Positions 1 through 8,592 of a stretch of 64,000 bases of DNA are shown in pieces. The notes below the pieces were generated by a model, which did no database searches, was not told where the DNA came from, and worked only from the letters and a program-made list of their open reading frames with translations. Where the stretch lies: contig NZ_CP142394.1 of assembly GCF_035930445.1 (NCBI RefSeq), forward strand, positions 91,001 through 155,000. Direction: 5' to 3'. Every line of letters begins with the position of its first letter. The stretch's first letter is position 1. The DNA is from Sphingopyxis chilensis (lineage in GTDB: Bacteria; Pseudomonadota; Alphaproteobacteria; Sphingomonadales; Sphingomonadaceae). The translations under genes and the position numbers were made by a program.

Positions 1-1576
1 CTTCATAGCCGGGCGCGACGCGGAGCTGGTCGAGGATGCGGCCCTCGTCGCTGCGCGCGGCGGCGAGCGCGCGTTCGAGCGTCGACGCCTCGCCTTCCAA
101 GGCGGCGAGCGCGGCGCGCGCCTCTGCCAGCGCCGCTTCGATACCCGCGAGGTCGGCGGCGGTCGCTTCGCGATCGGCCTCGGCGGCGTGCAGCGCATTT
201 TCCGCGGTCGCGATCGCGGCTTCGGCGGCTTCGGCGGCCTCCGCGCTGTCGGCGAGCGTCGCGGCGAGTGCGGCGCTGTCGCCAAGCGAGGCGACCTCGG
301 CATCGACGCGCGCCTTGTCCCCGGCGACGCGGCGCACCGCAGCTTCGGCGCTTTCCACCGCCGAAACGGCGATACGCCGGTCGGCGGCCTCGCTCGCGGC
401 CCTGGCGCGCGCTTGCGCAAGCGCGACCTCGGCATCGCGGAGGCGCGCCTGCGCGGCAAGGCTGGCTTCGGCGAGCGCGGCCTTGCCTGCGCCGTGCCCG
501 GCGATGTCCTGCGCCAGCGATTTGGTTTCGGTGTCGAGCGCGGTCAGCGCGGCATGCGCCTCGCGCGCGAGTTCGCCTTCGTGCGCGCGGTCGTCGGCGA
601 TGCGCCGCTGCTGCGTCGCCAGATCTTCGAGCCGCTGGAGCGCGGCGCGTTCCTCGCCCTGCAGCCGCACCTGCGTCGCGGTGGCTTCGGCGAGCGCGTC
701 GCGCTGCGCCTGTGCATCGCTGCGCGCCGCCGCGACGCGGGTGGCGACCTCGGTTTGCGCCTTCGATATGGTTTCGAGCTCGTCCTGCGCGGTTTTCACC
801 GCGGCTTCAGCGGCGTCGGCGTCGCGGCGCGCCTGATCGGCGGCGGCAGCGGCATCACGCCAGCGCGCGTAGATCAGCCGCCCTTCGGCGATGCGGATAT
901 CGTCGCTGAGCTTCTTGTATTTCTCCGCCGCGCGCGCCTGCCTGCGCAGCGCGTTGGCGCGCACCTCCATGTCGGCGACGATTTCGGAAAGGCGGGTGAG
1001 ATTGGTTTCGGTCGCGCGCAGTTTCTGCTCGGCGTCCTTGCGGCGGACGTGCAGCCCGGCGATGCCGGCCGCTTCCTCGAGCATCGCGCGGCGGTCGGTC
1101 GGCTTGGCGGCGATGACGTTGGCGATCTTGCCCTGGCTGACGAGCGCGGGGCTGTGCGCGCCGGTCGCGGCATCGGCAAAGATCAGCGCGACATCCTTGG
1201 CGCGCACGTCGCGGCCGTTGGCGCGATAGGCGCTGCCCGCGCCGCGTTCGATACGGCGGATGACCTCGAGATCGTCGCCGTCGCCGCCATCGGACAGCCC
1301 GGCGACGAGCGCGCCTTCGGTGTCGCAATGGAGCGCGACCTCGGCAAAATCGCGCGCGGGGCGCGACGAGGTGCCGGCGAAGATGACATCCTCCATCCCG
1401 CCGCCGCGCATCGATTTGGGCGAGGATTCGCCCATCACCCAGCGGATCGCTTCGAGCAGGTTCGACTTGCCGCAGCCATTGGGGCCGACGACGCCGGTCA
1501 GCCCGGGTTCGATGCGCAGTTCGGTGGGTTCGACGAAACTTTTGAAACCGGTGAGGCGCAGCCGCTTTATCTGCAC
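1..1576 (-). CDS. smc: Chromosome segregation ATPase SMC, N-terminal part (runs off the window)
   Basis: SMC forms a ring-shaped ATPase that organises and segregates the chromosome with ScpA and ScpB. The 525 residues present begin MQIKRLRLTGFKSF and carry the Walker A motif GPNGCGKS at residues 31-38, followed by the ATPase head. From about residue 170 there is a long Ala/Glu/Arg/Gln-rich coiled coil. The last residues visible (LRVAPGYE) match the start of the hinge domain. The family is about 1150 residues long, so the hinge, second coiled coil and C-terminal head lie outside the window. The start is a GTG without an obvious Shine-Dalgarno; it is chosen because the family begins exactly there. 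A 161-bp gap with a strong hairpin separates it from the DsbA-like gene upstream. The identification is secure. Confidence 0.97.
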   Translation of the reverse strand, partial: MQIKRLRLTGFKSFVEPTELRIEPGLTGVVGPNGCGKSNLLEAIRWVMGESSPKSMRGGGMEDVIFAGTSSRPARDFAEVALHCDTEGALVAGLSDGGDGDDLEVIRRIERGAGSAYRANGRDVRAKDVALIFADAATGAHSPALVSQGKIANVIAAKPTDRRAMLEEAAGIAGLHVRRKDAEQKLRATETNLTRLSEIVADMEVRANALRRQARAAEKYKKLSDDIRIAEGRLIYARWRDAAAAADQARRDADAAEAAVKTAQDELETISKAQTEVATRVAAARSDAQAQRDALAEATATQVRLQGEERAALQRLEDLATQQRRIADDRAHEGELAREAHAALTALDTETKSLAQDIAGHGAGKAALAEASLAAQARLRDAEVALAQARARAASEAADRRIAVSAVESAEAAVRRVAGDKARVDAEVASLGDSAALAATLADSAEAAEAAEAAIATAENALHAAEADREATAADLAGIEAALAEARAALAALEGEASTLERALAAARSDEGRILDQLRVAPGYE

Positions 1577-1682
1577 GGGAGAAACCCGCGCAGTCTATCG
1601 AATCGGAGCTGGTGCAACCTTGGTGTCACATATCCCCCATGCAGCCGTCATGCCGTGCGGCACGGGGAGTCGCAAGGGGGTA

Positions 1683-1724
1683 GGAACACCGTCGCCTCCG
1701 CCTTTGCGGAGGCGACGGTGTTCC
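1683..1724. repeat. Perfect 19-bp hairpin between the dsbA-like gene and smc
   Basis: Two perfect 19-base arms (1683-1701 and 1706-1724) flank the 4-base loop CTTT. The hairpin lies just after the stop codon of the DsbA-like gene, so it could end that transcript on the minus strand. No T-run follows the stem on either strand, which makes an intrinsic terminator doubtful. It resembles the REP-like palindromes scattered through sphingomonad genomes. Confidence 0.6.
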
Positions 1725-1737
1725 GTATGACGACGCC

Positions 1738-2478
1738 TTAGCGCGCGCCCATCGTGCGCAGGCGGTCGCGCAGCGGGCCCCAGGCGGCGATGCCTTCGGC
1801 GACCTGGCCGTTGATGACGAAGGTCGGCGTGCCGGTGATCTGATATTTCTCGACGCCCGCGTTGGTGCCCTTTTCGATCGCCTCGACATTTTCGACCTTG
1901 GCGAGGCACTGCTGGATCGTGGCGGCGGGGACGCCGCGCTGCTGGTAGAATTGGTCGATGCCCCAGCCCTTGGCGAGCGCGGTGAAGCGCTGCTCCGGCG
2001 GCAGCTTCATCGCTTCCTCGATCCCCGGCTGCGGCTTTGACGCGCCGGCGATGAAGGCCTCATGCTCGATGAAGGTCGCGTCGGCGAGCGGGAAGAAGCG
2101 GTCGGGGCCGGTGCATTTGACGATCGCGCCGGCGATCGCATCGACCGGGTGGAGCATGAACGGCGTCAGCTTGTACGATACGCGGCCGGTGTCGACGAAA
2201 TCGCGCTTCAGCTCCTCGTGCGAATCCTGCGTGAATTTCGCGCAGTGGCCGCAGGTGAAAGCGCCGAATTCCTCGATCTTGATCGGGGCATCGGGGTTCC
2301 CCATGACCATGCCGTCGCCGTCGACGCTGACGACCTGCGACCAGCTCTTGCCGGCGGGCGGCGCGACCTTCGCGACAACCTCCTGCTCCTTGGCGGGGTC
2401 ATCGGCGCCGCCGCCGCAGCCGGCGAGCGCGAGCGCGCCGAGCGAGGACAGGAGGGCGATACGAAGCGATGCGTTCAT
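1738..2478 (-). CDS. DsbA-family thiol:disulfide oxidoreductase, lipoprotein
   Basis: This 246-residue protein is a predicted envelope disulfide oxidoreductase. It starts with a lipoprotein signal peptide: a hydrophobic stretch ends in LAGC, giving lipidated Cys21. The thioredoxin-fold domain has the active site CGHC at residues 76-79 in a DsbA-like context (EFGAFTCGHC), and a cis-Pro loop GTPTFVIN near the C-terminus. An in-frame extension upstream to 2589 is rejected, because GGAGA sits just before the ATG at 2478 and the signal peptide begins there. It lies 37 bp downstream of a second DsbA-like gene, and the two are probably co-transcribed. Such pairs next to mutY and DUF721 are common in sphingomonads. 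Whether it oxidises, reduces or isomerises cannot be told from the sequence. Confidence 0.9.
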   Translation of the reverse strand: MNASLRIALLSSLGALALAGCGGGADDPAKEQEVVAKVAPPAGKSWSQVVSVDGDGMVMGNPDAPIKIEEFGAFTCGHCAKFTQDSHEELKRDFVDTGRVSYKLTPFMLHPVDAIAGAIVKCTGPDRFFPLADATFIEHEAFIAGASKPQPGIEEAMKLPPEQRFTALAKGWGIDQFYQQRGVPAATIQQCLAKVENVEAIEKGTNAGVEKYQITGTPTFVINGQVAEGIAAWGPLRDRLRTMGAR

Positions 2479-2515
2479 CTTTTTCTTTCTCCACGAAAAC
2501 GGGGTTGCGCAGCTT

Positions 2516-3232
2516 TTAAGAGGCCTTGAGCGCGAGGTCGAGTTTCGATTTGAGCGCCGGCCAGGCGGTGACGTCGGCGTTGCGGCCATTGACGAAGAAG
2601 CTCGGCGTGCCCTCGACCCGGTCGGCGTTGAGCCCGATGTTGGTCATGCCCGTGAGTTCGGCCTGCGCGACCTCGCTGTCCAGCGCGGCGTCGAGCTGCG
2701 CCTGCGTATAGCCGCGCGCGCGCATCAGCGCGGCGAGGCCGGTGCCCGCGGCGATCTTGCGCGCGCGCTCGGCCGTGGGGCCTTCGAGCCAGCTCTTTTT
2801 CTGCGCCTCGGTGGCTTTCTGGACCTTGGCGATGGTCGCGGGGAAAGCGGCGAAGATCGCCTGATGATTGCCGGCGAAAGCTTTCGCACCGCCGACGCGC
2901 GCAAGCAGCGCCGCGGTCATGTCGACGGGGTCGCGGACGAGGTTGCGATATTCGAACAGCACCAGCCCGCGGTCGATATATTGGGTCTTGAGCGGAAGCG
3001 TGCCCGCCTTCGCGAAATCGGCGCAGATGTGGCAGGTATAGCTGAAATATTCGACGAGGCGGACCTTGGCGGCGGGATTGCCGGCGAGAAAGGCGCCGAT
3101 CGGGGTGGTCGACACGGTCTGCGACCATGCGGCAGCTTTGGCGGGCGCCGCCGCGATCAGGCCGAGCGCAGCGCCCGAGAGCGCCAGCACCGCCGTCCGG
3201 CGGTCGAGAAGCGGGTCGTCAAAAGCGGACAT
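2516..3232 (-). CDS. DsbA-family thioredoxin-fold protein, periplasmic
   Basis: This is a 238-residue thiol-disulfide oxidoreductase of the DsbA family. The N-terminus has an arginine pair at 11-12 followed by a hydrophobic segment ending AKAAA, which looks like a Tat signal peptide, although the motif is not canonical. The active site is CHIC at residues 67-70 in the context EYFSYTCHIC. The cis-Pro segment EGTPSFFVNG follows in the C-terminal part. It is a diverged paralogue of the lipoprotein encoded immediately downstream. The gene starts 9 bp after the stop of the DUF721 gene, suggesting an operon DUF721-dsbA-dsbA. AGGAA precedes the ATG. The biochemical direction and partners are unknown. 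Confidence 0.9.
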   Translation of the reverse strand: MSAFDDPLLDRRTAVLALSGAALGLIAAAPAKAAAWSQTVSTTPIGAFLAGNPAAKVRLVEYFSYTCHICADFAKAGTLPLKTQYIDRGLVLFEYRNLVRDPVDMTAALLARVGGAKAFAGNHQAIFAAFPATIAKVQKATEAQKKSWLEGPTAERARKIAAGTGLAALMRARGYTQAQLDAALDSEVAQAELTGMTNIGLNADRVEGTPSFFVNGRNADVTAWPALKSKLDLALKAS

Positions 3233-3241
3233 CCGTCGTTC

Positions 3242-3838
3242 CTAACTGATCCGGGGAAGCTTGGGCGGTGTCGCCAGCCCTGCCGCCATGCGTTCGAGCA
3301 CGGTGCGCAGTTCCGGGTCGCCAATGTCGCGCAGGCTGTCCCCCAGTTCGGCGGGTACGGGTTTCAGCATTGCCGGCGGCTGAACGGGCGCAGCGGGGGT
3401 GACCTGCCCGTGCGTCATGCGAACACTGGCGATCGCGGCATAGCCGAAGAAGCGGTTGACCGCGGCGACGATGTCGGGCGCGACATGCTGGAGCATCGGT
3501 GCGTGCGCGCCGCTGATCGTGAGGTGCAGCGTGCCGCCCGCTTTCTGCCCTGCCGGAAAGCGGATCATCGCGGGCTGGGTGACGTCGGCGAGCCGATCCC
3601 CGACGATCTCGCGCCAGCGGCTGACCACCGACGACTGGACGAAACCGAATTTGCGAAAGGCGGTGCGGCCGATTTCGGGGACGAGGTCGGAGATCGCACG
3701 CGCCTCGCCGCCGCGCGGGCGCTCATAGGGGCGCGCCGCCGCCTTGGTGGTTTTCGCGCCGCCTTTCGTTCCCGCTTTCGCCCGCACCTTTTTGGCGGGC
3801 GTGCCGTCTTCGGTGCCTTTCGTCATGCAGGGCGCCAT
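3242..3838 (-). CDS. DUF721 (DciA-like) protein
   Basis: This 198-residue protein has a basic Lys/Ala/Arg-rich N-terminal tail (residues 1-45) and then a DUF721 domain with the typical stretch VVSRWREIVGDRLADVTQP. DUF721 includes DciA, which helps load or retain the replicative helicase DnaB at replication forks in bacteria that lack DnaC. That role is known for the family and inferred here. A DUF721 gene beside mutY is a recurring sphingomonad arrangement. The ATG at 3838 is only 14 bp from the GTG of the divergent mutY gene. A second ATG at 3826 is an equally possible start, and neither has a clear Shine-Dalgarno. Confidence 0.82.
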   Translation of the reverse strand: MAPCMTKGTEDGTPAKKVRAKAGTKGGAKTTKAAARPYERPRGGEARAISDLVPEIGRTAFRKFGFVQSSVVSRWREIVGDRLADVTQPAMIRFPAGQKAGGTLHLTISGAHAPMLQHVAPDIVAAVNRFFGYAAIASVRMTHGQVTPAAPVQPPAMLKPVPAELGDSLRDIGDPELRTVLERMAAGLATPPKLPRIS

Positions 3839-3852
3839 GCCATAGGCGGGGG

Positions 3853-4893
3853 GTGAGCGTCCAGACTTCCGCTATCGTCGATGATTTCGCGCGCCGCCTG
3901 CTCGGATGGTATGACCGCTCCGCGCGGGTGCTGCCGTGGCGGATCGCGCCGAACAGCGGCGGGGTCCCCGACCCCTATCGCATCTGGCTGGCCGAAGTCA
4001 TGCTTCAGCAGACGACCGTCGCCGCGGTAACGGGCTATTTCGCGCGCTTCACGGCGCGCTGGCCGACCGTCGCCGACCTCGCCGCGGCGGACGATGCCGA
4101 CGTCATGGCAGCGTGGGCGGGGCTCGGCTATTATGCGCGCGCCCGCAACCTGCTCGCCTGCGCGCGCGCCGTGGTCGCGGATCATGGGGGGCGTTTTCCC
4201 GACAGCGAGGCAGGGCTGCGCGCGCTGCCGGGGGTCGGCGATTATACCGCCGCGGCGGTCGCGGCGATCGCCTTCGGACGCGCGGCGGTGGTCGTCGATG
4301 CGAATATCGAGCGTGTGATTGCGCGCTACCGCCTGATCGAGACGCCGCTGCCGACGGCCAAGCGCGAGATTCGCGCGGCGCTGGCGCCGCTGGTTCCCGC
4401 GGACCGGCCGGGCGATTTCGCGCAGGCGCTGATGGACCTTGGCGCAGGCGTCTGCACACCGCGTAGTCCGGCCTGCGCGATCTGCCCGGTGACGGCCGAC
4501 TGCCGCGCGCGCGGTCGCCCCGACATCGAGCGCCTGCCCGTCAAGCCGCCGAAAAAGGCGAAGCCGCATCGGCACGGGGTCGCCTGGTGGATCGAGCGCG
4601 ACGGCGCGATCTGGCTCACGCGGCGGCCCGACAAGGGGATGCTCGGCGGGATGCGTGCGCTGCCCGGCGGCGAGTGGACCGACGCGCGCGCCGCCGAGTC
4701 GGGAATCGTCAGCGTCGATCATGGCTTCACCCATTTCGACCTGACGCTGGCATTGGTGCGCCGCGAAGCACCACCGCAAGCCGGCGATGCCGCAGCGGAA
4801 GGCATGTGGTGGCCGATCGCGGACCTTGACGCCGCGGGGCTGCCGACGCTCTATCGCAAGCTGACCGACAAGATGCTGGAGAGAGATATATGA
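3853..4893 (+). CDS. mutY: A/G-specific adenine DNA glycosylase MutY
   Basis: MutY removes adenine mispaired with 8-oxoguanine in base-excision repair. The 346-residue protein shows the family layout. The catalytic Glu (E48) is in LAEVMLQQT. The helix-hairpin-helix motif ALPGVGDYTAAAV lies near 124-136, and the catalytic Asp (D149) is in VVVDANIERV. The [4Fe-4S] loop has C201-x6-C208-x2-C211-x5-C217. A Nudix-like 8-oxoG recognition domain fills the C-terminal third. The start is a GTG at 3853, where homology begins. The stop overlaps the next gene's ATG (ATGA), which implies translational coupling. Confidence 0.97.
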   Translation: MSVQTSAIVDDFARRLLGWYDRSARVLPWRIAPNSGGVPDPYRIWLAEVMLQQTTVAAVTGYFARFTARWPTVADLAAADDADVMAAWAGLGYYARARNLLACARAVVADHGGRFPDSEAGLRALPGVGDYTAAAVAAIAFGRAAVVVDANIERVIARYRLIETPLPTAKREIRAALAPLVPADRPGDFAQALMDLGAGVCTPRSPACAICPVTADCRARGRPDIERLPVKPPKKAKPHRHGVAWWIERDGAIWLTRRPDKGMLGGMRALPGGEWTDARAAESGIVSVDHGFTHFDLTLALVRREAPPQAGDAAAEGMWWPIADLDAAGLPTLYRKLTDKMLERDI

Positions 4894-6188
4894 CCATGAT
4901 GGTATCGCGCCGCGCGTTGATGGGCGGGATCGCGCTGGCGGGTGCGGGCGCGCTGCTGCCGCGCGCCGCGCTCGCGTGGCGCGCCGAAGGCGCGGCGCTC
5001 TATCCCGCGACCAGCGCTTTCGTCAAAGGCTTCGTCGATCGCCGCGAACTTGCGGGCACGCTCGCCGCGATCGGCAAGGGACAGGCGGCGCCCGTCTTCA
5101 TCGGCGCGGGGGTGCAGTCGAACGATTCATCGACGCCGGTCGGTCCCGACACATTATGGCGCCTCTATTCGATGACCAAGCCGGTCACCGGCATCGCGGC
5201 GATGCTGCTGATCGAGGATGGCAAGATGACGCTCGATCAGCCGATCGCCGATTTCCTGCCTGCTTTCGCCAATATGAAGGTGCAGAACACGCCCGACGGG
5301 TCGATCACCGACGTCCGCCCGGCGAGGGGCCCGATCACGGTGCGCCAGCTGCTGACCCACACCGCGGGACTTGGCTACAACATCATCCAGAAGGGGCCGA
5401 TCAAAAAAGCCTATGACGATGCGGGCATCGTCGGCGGGCAGGCCAGCCGCCTGCCGATCCCCGGCTTCGCGCCGGTCGATCCCGCGCCGAGCCTTGCCGC
5501 CATGGCCGACCGGCTGGCGGCGCTGCCGCTCGTCTATGAGCCCGGAACCAAATGGAGCTATTCGATCAGCCTCGACCTGATGGGGCGGCTGATCGAGGTC
5601 GTGTCGGGGCAGGCTTTCGACGCGTTCCTGAAGGCGCGGCTGTTCGACCCGCTCGGCATGGCGAGCACCGGATTCATGGTAGAGCCCGGGGACGTCGGGC
5701 GCTTCACGAGCAATTATGCGCCGTTCGGCGGCGCGCTCATTCCCTTCGACCCAGCGGCGAGTTCGATCTATCTCGACCCGCCGCCCTATCCGTTCGGCGG
5801 CGGCGGGCTGGTGTCGAGCGCGCGCGATTACGACCGCTTCCTCGCGATGCTGCTGGGTGAAGGCCAAATCGGGGGCGCCACAGACGGCGTGCGCGTGATG
5901 AAGCCCGAAACCGCGCGGCTCGCGATGTCGAACCTGATCGCCGACAGCGTCGACCGCAAGGGCAGTTTCATCGACGGGCAGGGTTTCGGGGCGGGCGGGC
6001 GCGTGTCGCTCCCGACCTCTCCCGGCGGTGAAGGGATTTTCGGCTGGGCGGGCGCCGCGGGGACGATCGGCTTCGTCCATCGCAAGCTCGGTTATCGCGC
6101 TGCGGGCTATACGCAGATCATGCCGCCCGAATCGGTGCCTTTCCAGGGCAGGTTCGGCGAGACCTTCTTCAAGGATGTGGCGAGCTGA
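4890..6188 (+). CDS. Serine hydrolase of the beta-lactamase / class C PBP fold
   Basis: This is a 432-residue exported hydrolase. SRRALMGGIALAGAG at residues 6-20 looks like a Tat signal peptide. The catalytic SxxK is SMTK at 94-97, and the second motif appears as YSI at 224-226 where class C enzymes have YxN. LLTHTAGL near 154-161 is typical of the esterase / D-aminopeptidase branch (PF00144). Members include esterases, carboxypeptidases and transacylases; true beta-lactamase activity is unlikely to be the main role. It overlaps mutY by 4 bp upstream and shares a TGATG junction with nudC downstream, so the three genes form a coupled operon. The substrate is unknown. Confidence 0.88.
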   Translation: MTMMVSRRALMGGIALAGAGALLPRAALAWRAEGAALYPATSAFVKGFVDRRELAGTLAAIGKGQAAPVFIGAGVQSNDSSTPVGPDTLWRLYSMTKPVTGIAAMLLIEDGKMTLDQPIADFLPAFANMKVQNTPDGSITDVRPARGPITVRQLLTHTAGLGYNIIQKGPIKKAYDDAGIVGGQASRLPIPGFAPVDPAPSLAAMADRLAALPLVYEPGTKWSYSISLDLMGRLIEVVSGQAFDAFLKARLFDPLGMASTGFMVEPGDVGRFTSNYAPFGGALIPFDPAASSIYLDPPPYPFGGGGLVSSARDYDRFLAMLLGEGQIGGATDGVRVMKPETARLAMSNLIADSVDRKGSFIDGQGFGAGGRVSLPTSPGGEGIFGWAGAAGTIGFVHRKLGYRAAGYTQIMPPESVPFQGRFGETFFKDVAS

Positions 6189-7060
6189 TGCCCTTGCCGC
6201 TCGGTTTTACCGGCGCGCGTCTCGATCGCGCCGACCAGATGCGCACCAATGCGGAGGCCTTTGCCGCCGCGACGGCCGACCCGCGCGCGACCTGCCTGAC
6301 GCTCGACGGGATTGATTTCGTGCCGGGGACAGGCGGCGGGTTGCTGTGGGAGCCGCTCGATCCCGCCGACGATCGCGCGCTGATGCTGCTCGGCATCGAC
6401 GATGCGGGTGCGCCGCGTTTCGTGCGCGAGGCCGCGGCGGGCACGCGGGTAGACGCGCGCTCGCGCACCGTGATGCGGCTGCTGCCTTTGCTGTCGGCCG
6501 AGGAGGCGGCGCTGTATGGCGGCGCCCGCAGCCTCGTCGACTGGCATGCGCGCCATCGTTTCTGCGCGGTGTGCGGATCGCCGACCGACCTGTTTCGCGG
6601 CGGCTGGGGGCGGCGCTGCGGCAGCTGCAACGCCGAACATTTCCCGCGCGTCGACCCGGTCGTGATCATGCTCGCCGAGTTCGAGGGCCGCGTTCTCGTC
6701 GGGCGGCAGGGTGGTTTTCCGCCGGGCTTCTTCTCGGCGCTCGCGGGCTTCGTCGAGCCCGGCGAATCGCTGGAGGAAGCGGTGGCGCGCGAATTGTTCG
6801 AGGAAGCGGGCATCCATGTCACCGACGTTTCTTATGTGGCGAGCCAGCCCTGGCCCTTCCCCTCATCGCTGATGATCGGCTGCCGGGCGGTAGCGAAGGA
6901 TCCCGCGCTGACGCTCGACACGACCGAGATCGAGGCGGCGATGTGGGTCGACCGCGCCGAGGTGCGCGCGGCGCTGGCGGGCGAGATGGGCGCAAGCTTC
7001 CTCGCGCCGCCGTCGCTGGCGATCGCGCGCTATCTGCTGGAGGATTGGGCGGAGTTGTAG
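6188..7060 (+). CDS. nudC: NAD(+)/NADH pyrophosphatase NudC
   Basis: NudC hydrolyses NAD(H) to NMN(H) and AMP and also removes NAD caps from RNA. The 290-residue protein has the zinc ribbon Cys126, Cys129, Cys144 and Cys147. The Nudix box runs from Gly187 to Ile209 (GFVEPGESLEEAV...RELFEEAGI). The diagnostic motif SQPWPFPSS follows at 219-227, which separates NudC from other Nudix enzymes. The N-terminal domain is present and the length is normal. The start codon overlaps the stop of the preceding hydrolase gene. It faces a minus-strand gene that ends 100 bp away, and I see no clear terminator in that gap. Confidence 0.95.
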   Translation: MPLPLGFTGARLDRADQMRTNAEAFAAATADPRATCLTLDGIDFVPGTGGGLLWEPLDPADDRALMLLGIDDAGAPRFVREAAAGTRVDARSRTVMRLLPLLSAEEAALYGGARSLVDWHARHRFCAVCGSPTDLFRGGWGRRCGSCNAEHFPRVDPVVIMLAEFEGRVLVGRQGGFPPGFFSALAGFVEPGESLEEAVARELFEEAGIHVTDVSYVASQPWPFPSSLMIGCRAVAKDPALTLDTTEIEAAMWVDRAEVRAALAGEMGASFLAPPSLAIARYLLEDWAEL

Positions 7061-7160
7061 GTAAGCGGTCTGGTGTCCGTTTTGGGGTGGGTTGCAGACA
7101 GGCTGCTTCTGACTCATGGAGCCAGATATCTGCCCTTCCCAGAACGATATCAAATTTCGA

Positions 7161-8324
7161 TCAGTCTTTGGGATATCGTCGAGTAATACGCTCTGGGCGC
7201 TGAGGTATTGCCTCGTCAGGATCGAGTTGCACTATCTTTGCGCCCGAGCGTTTCATCGCTATCTTCGCCACCGACCAGTTCTGATCGGACATCGCGATGA
7301 AGACGGTTACCTCCGACAATGAACGGTCGGGCAGCTTTGCAGCTATCTTCTTTAAGACATTTACAAGGTTGGCCTCCGAGAGCGACGCCAGTGCTACCTT
7401 GTCCGCGTAGCTTTCGGTCAGCGCGTCGCGGACCCAAGTTTCAGACACGGCATAGTTATCCGCACTAGGGAGGCGGAGAACCGTCGTGGATGGCGTGTGT
7501 TCGTCACCGATCAGACGACCAACCGCCTCACGCAGATAGTCGTGCCATTCGCGCTCGGAGTTGGTTTTCGGACCGAGTAACGGAGCAAGAAACGCTGCCT
7601 TCGCGGCTGCATCATGCGCGGTTCGCGCTGCGAGAACCGTGCGAGCTGCAGCCAGCGCAGCGTCCCACGTGCCGCGGTTAATTGGCGATACCGTCCCGTC
7701 GGTAAGGTCGACCGCAATGTCGATTGTGGCGGGATCGGACACAAAATCCTCGGAAGGGATTACGACCGGAATTACCACTTTTTGCCCATTGGGCGAGAAG
7801 TGTGGATCACCCCGCCAGTGGATAGAACTGACCGAGTGGGGGAGAGCCTCAATGTAGTCGGCCGGGAGGATATCGGAAAGAGCGAGGGCTCGAACCAGCT
7901 TGCCTCTCGATCCGTAAATCACCACCGCGTTTGGCCCGTAGCCCGTGCCATGCCAATCATCGAACGTTATGGCATATTCACCATCGTCTCGAACGATAGC
8001 CGACACCGGGGCTACATCGTTCAAAATTTGATGTGCCCAGACAATCTGCCACCTCTTGTTCACCAGTCGCTCCAGTTGTGCGGTCGCAACCGACGCTCCA
8101 CCTTCATTTTGTCCGGCAGTCTCGACCTCTTTTACCTTGTCTCCGAAATAGGCGAGTTGGCTCTCGATATCTCGAGGCGTGATCGTGATGCGGGCGTGGC
8201 CAGCGCAAGAGGAGTAAGTAGCAGTCGTTGGCAACACCCAGCTATCGGCGCATGCCGGTACAGGTGTTACCGACACTAGGATCGTAGCCAAGGCTAGCAT
8301 ACCCAGAGCACTAGCGATTCTCAT
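7161..8324 (-). CDS. Exported protein of unknown function, lower GC than neighbours
   Basis: This is a 387-residue protein with a cleavable signal peptide (hydrophobic segment ending VPACADS). The ATG at 8324 is chosen because it follows GGGGAGGACA, a strong Shine-Dalgarno, and opens the signal peptide; the frame continues upstream to 8408 without coding character. The segment around residues 90-150 (DGEYAITFDDW, VVIYGSRGKLVRAL) reads as beta strands of the kind found in propeller-like bacterial proteins. I recognise no catalytic motif. The third codon positions are less GC-biased than in flanking genes (roughly 55 % GC by eye against about 65 %), which hints at transfer from another source. 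The function is not known. Confidence 0.75.
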   Translation of the reverse strand: MRIASALGMLALATILVSVTPVPACADSWVLPTTATYSSCAGHARITITPRDIESQLAYFGDKVKEVETAGQNEGGASVATAQLERLVNKRWQIVWAHQILNDVAPVSAIVRDDGEYAITFDDWHGTGYGPNAVVIYGSRGKLVRALALSDILPADYIEALPHSVSSIHWRGDPHFSPNGQKVVIPVVIPSEDFVSDPATIDIAVDLTDGTVSPINRGTWDAALAAARTVLAARTAHDAAAKAAFLAPLLGPKTNSEREWHDYLREAVGRLIGDEHTPSTTVLRLPSADNYAVSETWVRDALTESYADKVALASLSEANLVNVLKKIAAKLPDRSLSEVTVFIAMSDQNWSVAKIAMKRSGAKIVQLDPDEAIPQRPERITRRYPKD

Positions 8325-8592
8325 TGTCCTCCCCTTTGGGATATGATGTATCATGCGAACGTCATCGCGCAACTCCGATCCAATTTCAGCGACCGCTACC
8401 CAAAGCAATAGGACGAACCCGCGCCAGTCTCCCGGGTCGCTGTCGAGATACGTCTACCCTTGCGGCACGCTCTCCCGCGATCTCAGCGACGGTACAGGAT
8501 GTCTCGATGGCCGCTTTGGGCGCGGGCTTCTTTTGGAGTAAGGGGCCGCAGTCGGTCGGAAGCGGCCTTCCCCGACGCCGCGACTGCGAAGT
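8325..8592. other. 268-bp intergenic stretch of atypical composition
   Basis: This stretch lies between the signal-peptide gene starting at 8324 and the end of the next minus-strand gene. It has less coding bias than the surroundings, and no reading frame in it looks like a protein. It should contain the promoter for the downstream low-GC gene, but I cannot point to a convincing -35/-10 pair. Together with the low-GC gene it may be one inserted segment. Confidence 0.4.

Noticed and set aside
188..1741. Plus-strand open frame across the smc region
   Set aside because: The minus strand reads as SMC with an intact Walker A; the plus frame is its shadow.
1958..3856. Plus-strand frame across the two DsbA-like genes and the DUF721 gene
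   Set aside because: The minus strand encodes three recognisable proteins with signal peptides and active sites.
4890..6188. Acquired beta-lactamase resistance gene
   Set aside because: The SxxK and flanking motifs fit the broad esterase/peptidase branch of the fold, composition matches the chromosome, and it is embedded in a housekeeping operon.
7061..7160. Terminator or repeat between nudC and the low-GC gene
   Set aside because: No stable stem with a T-run could be found in this 100-bp gap.
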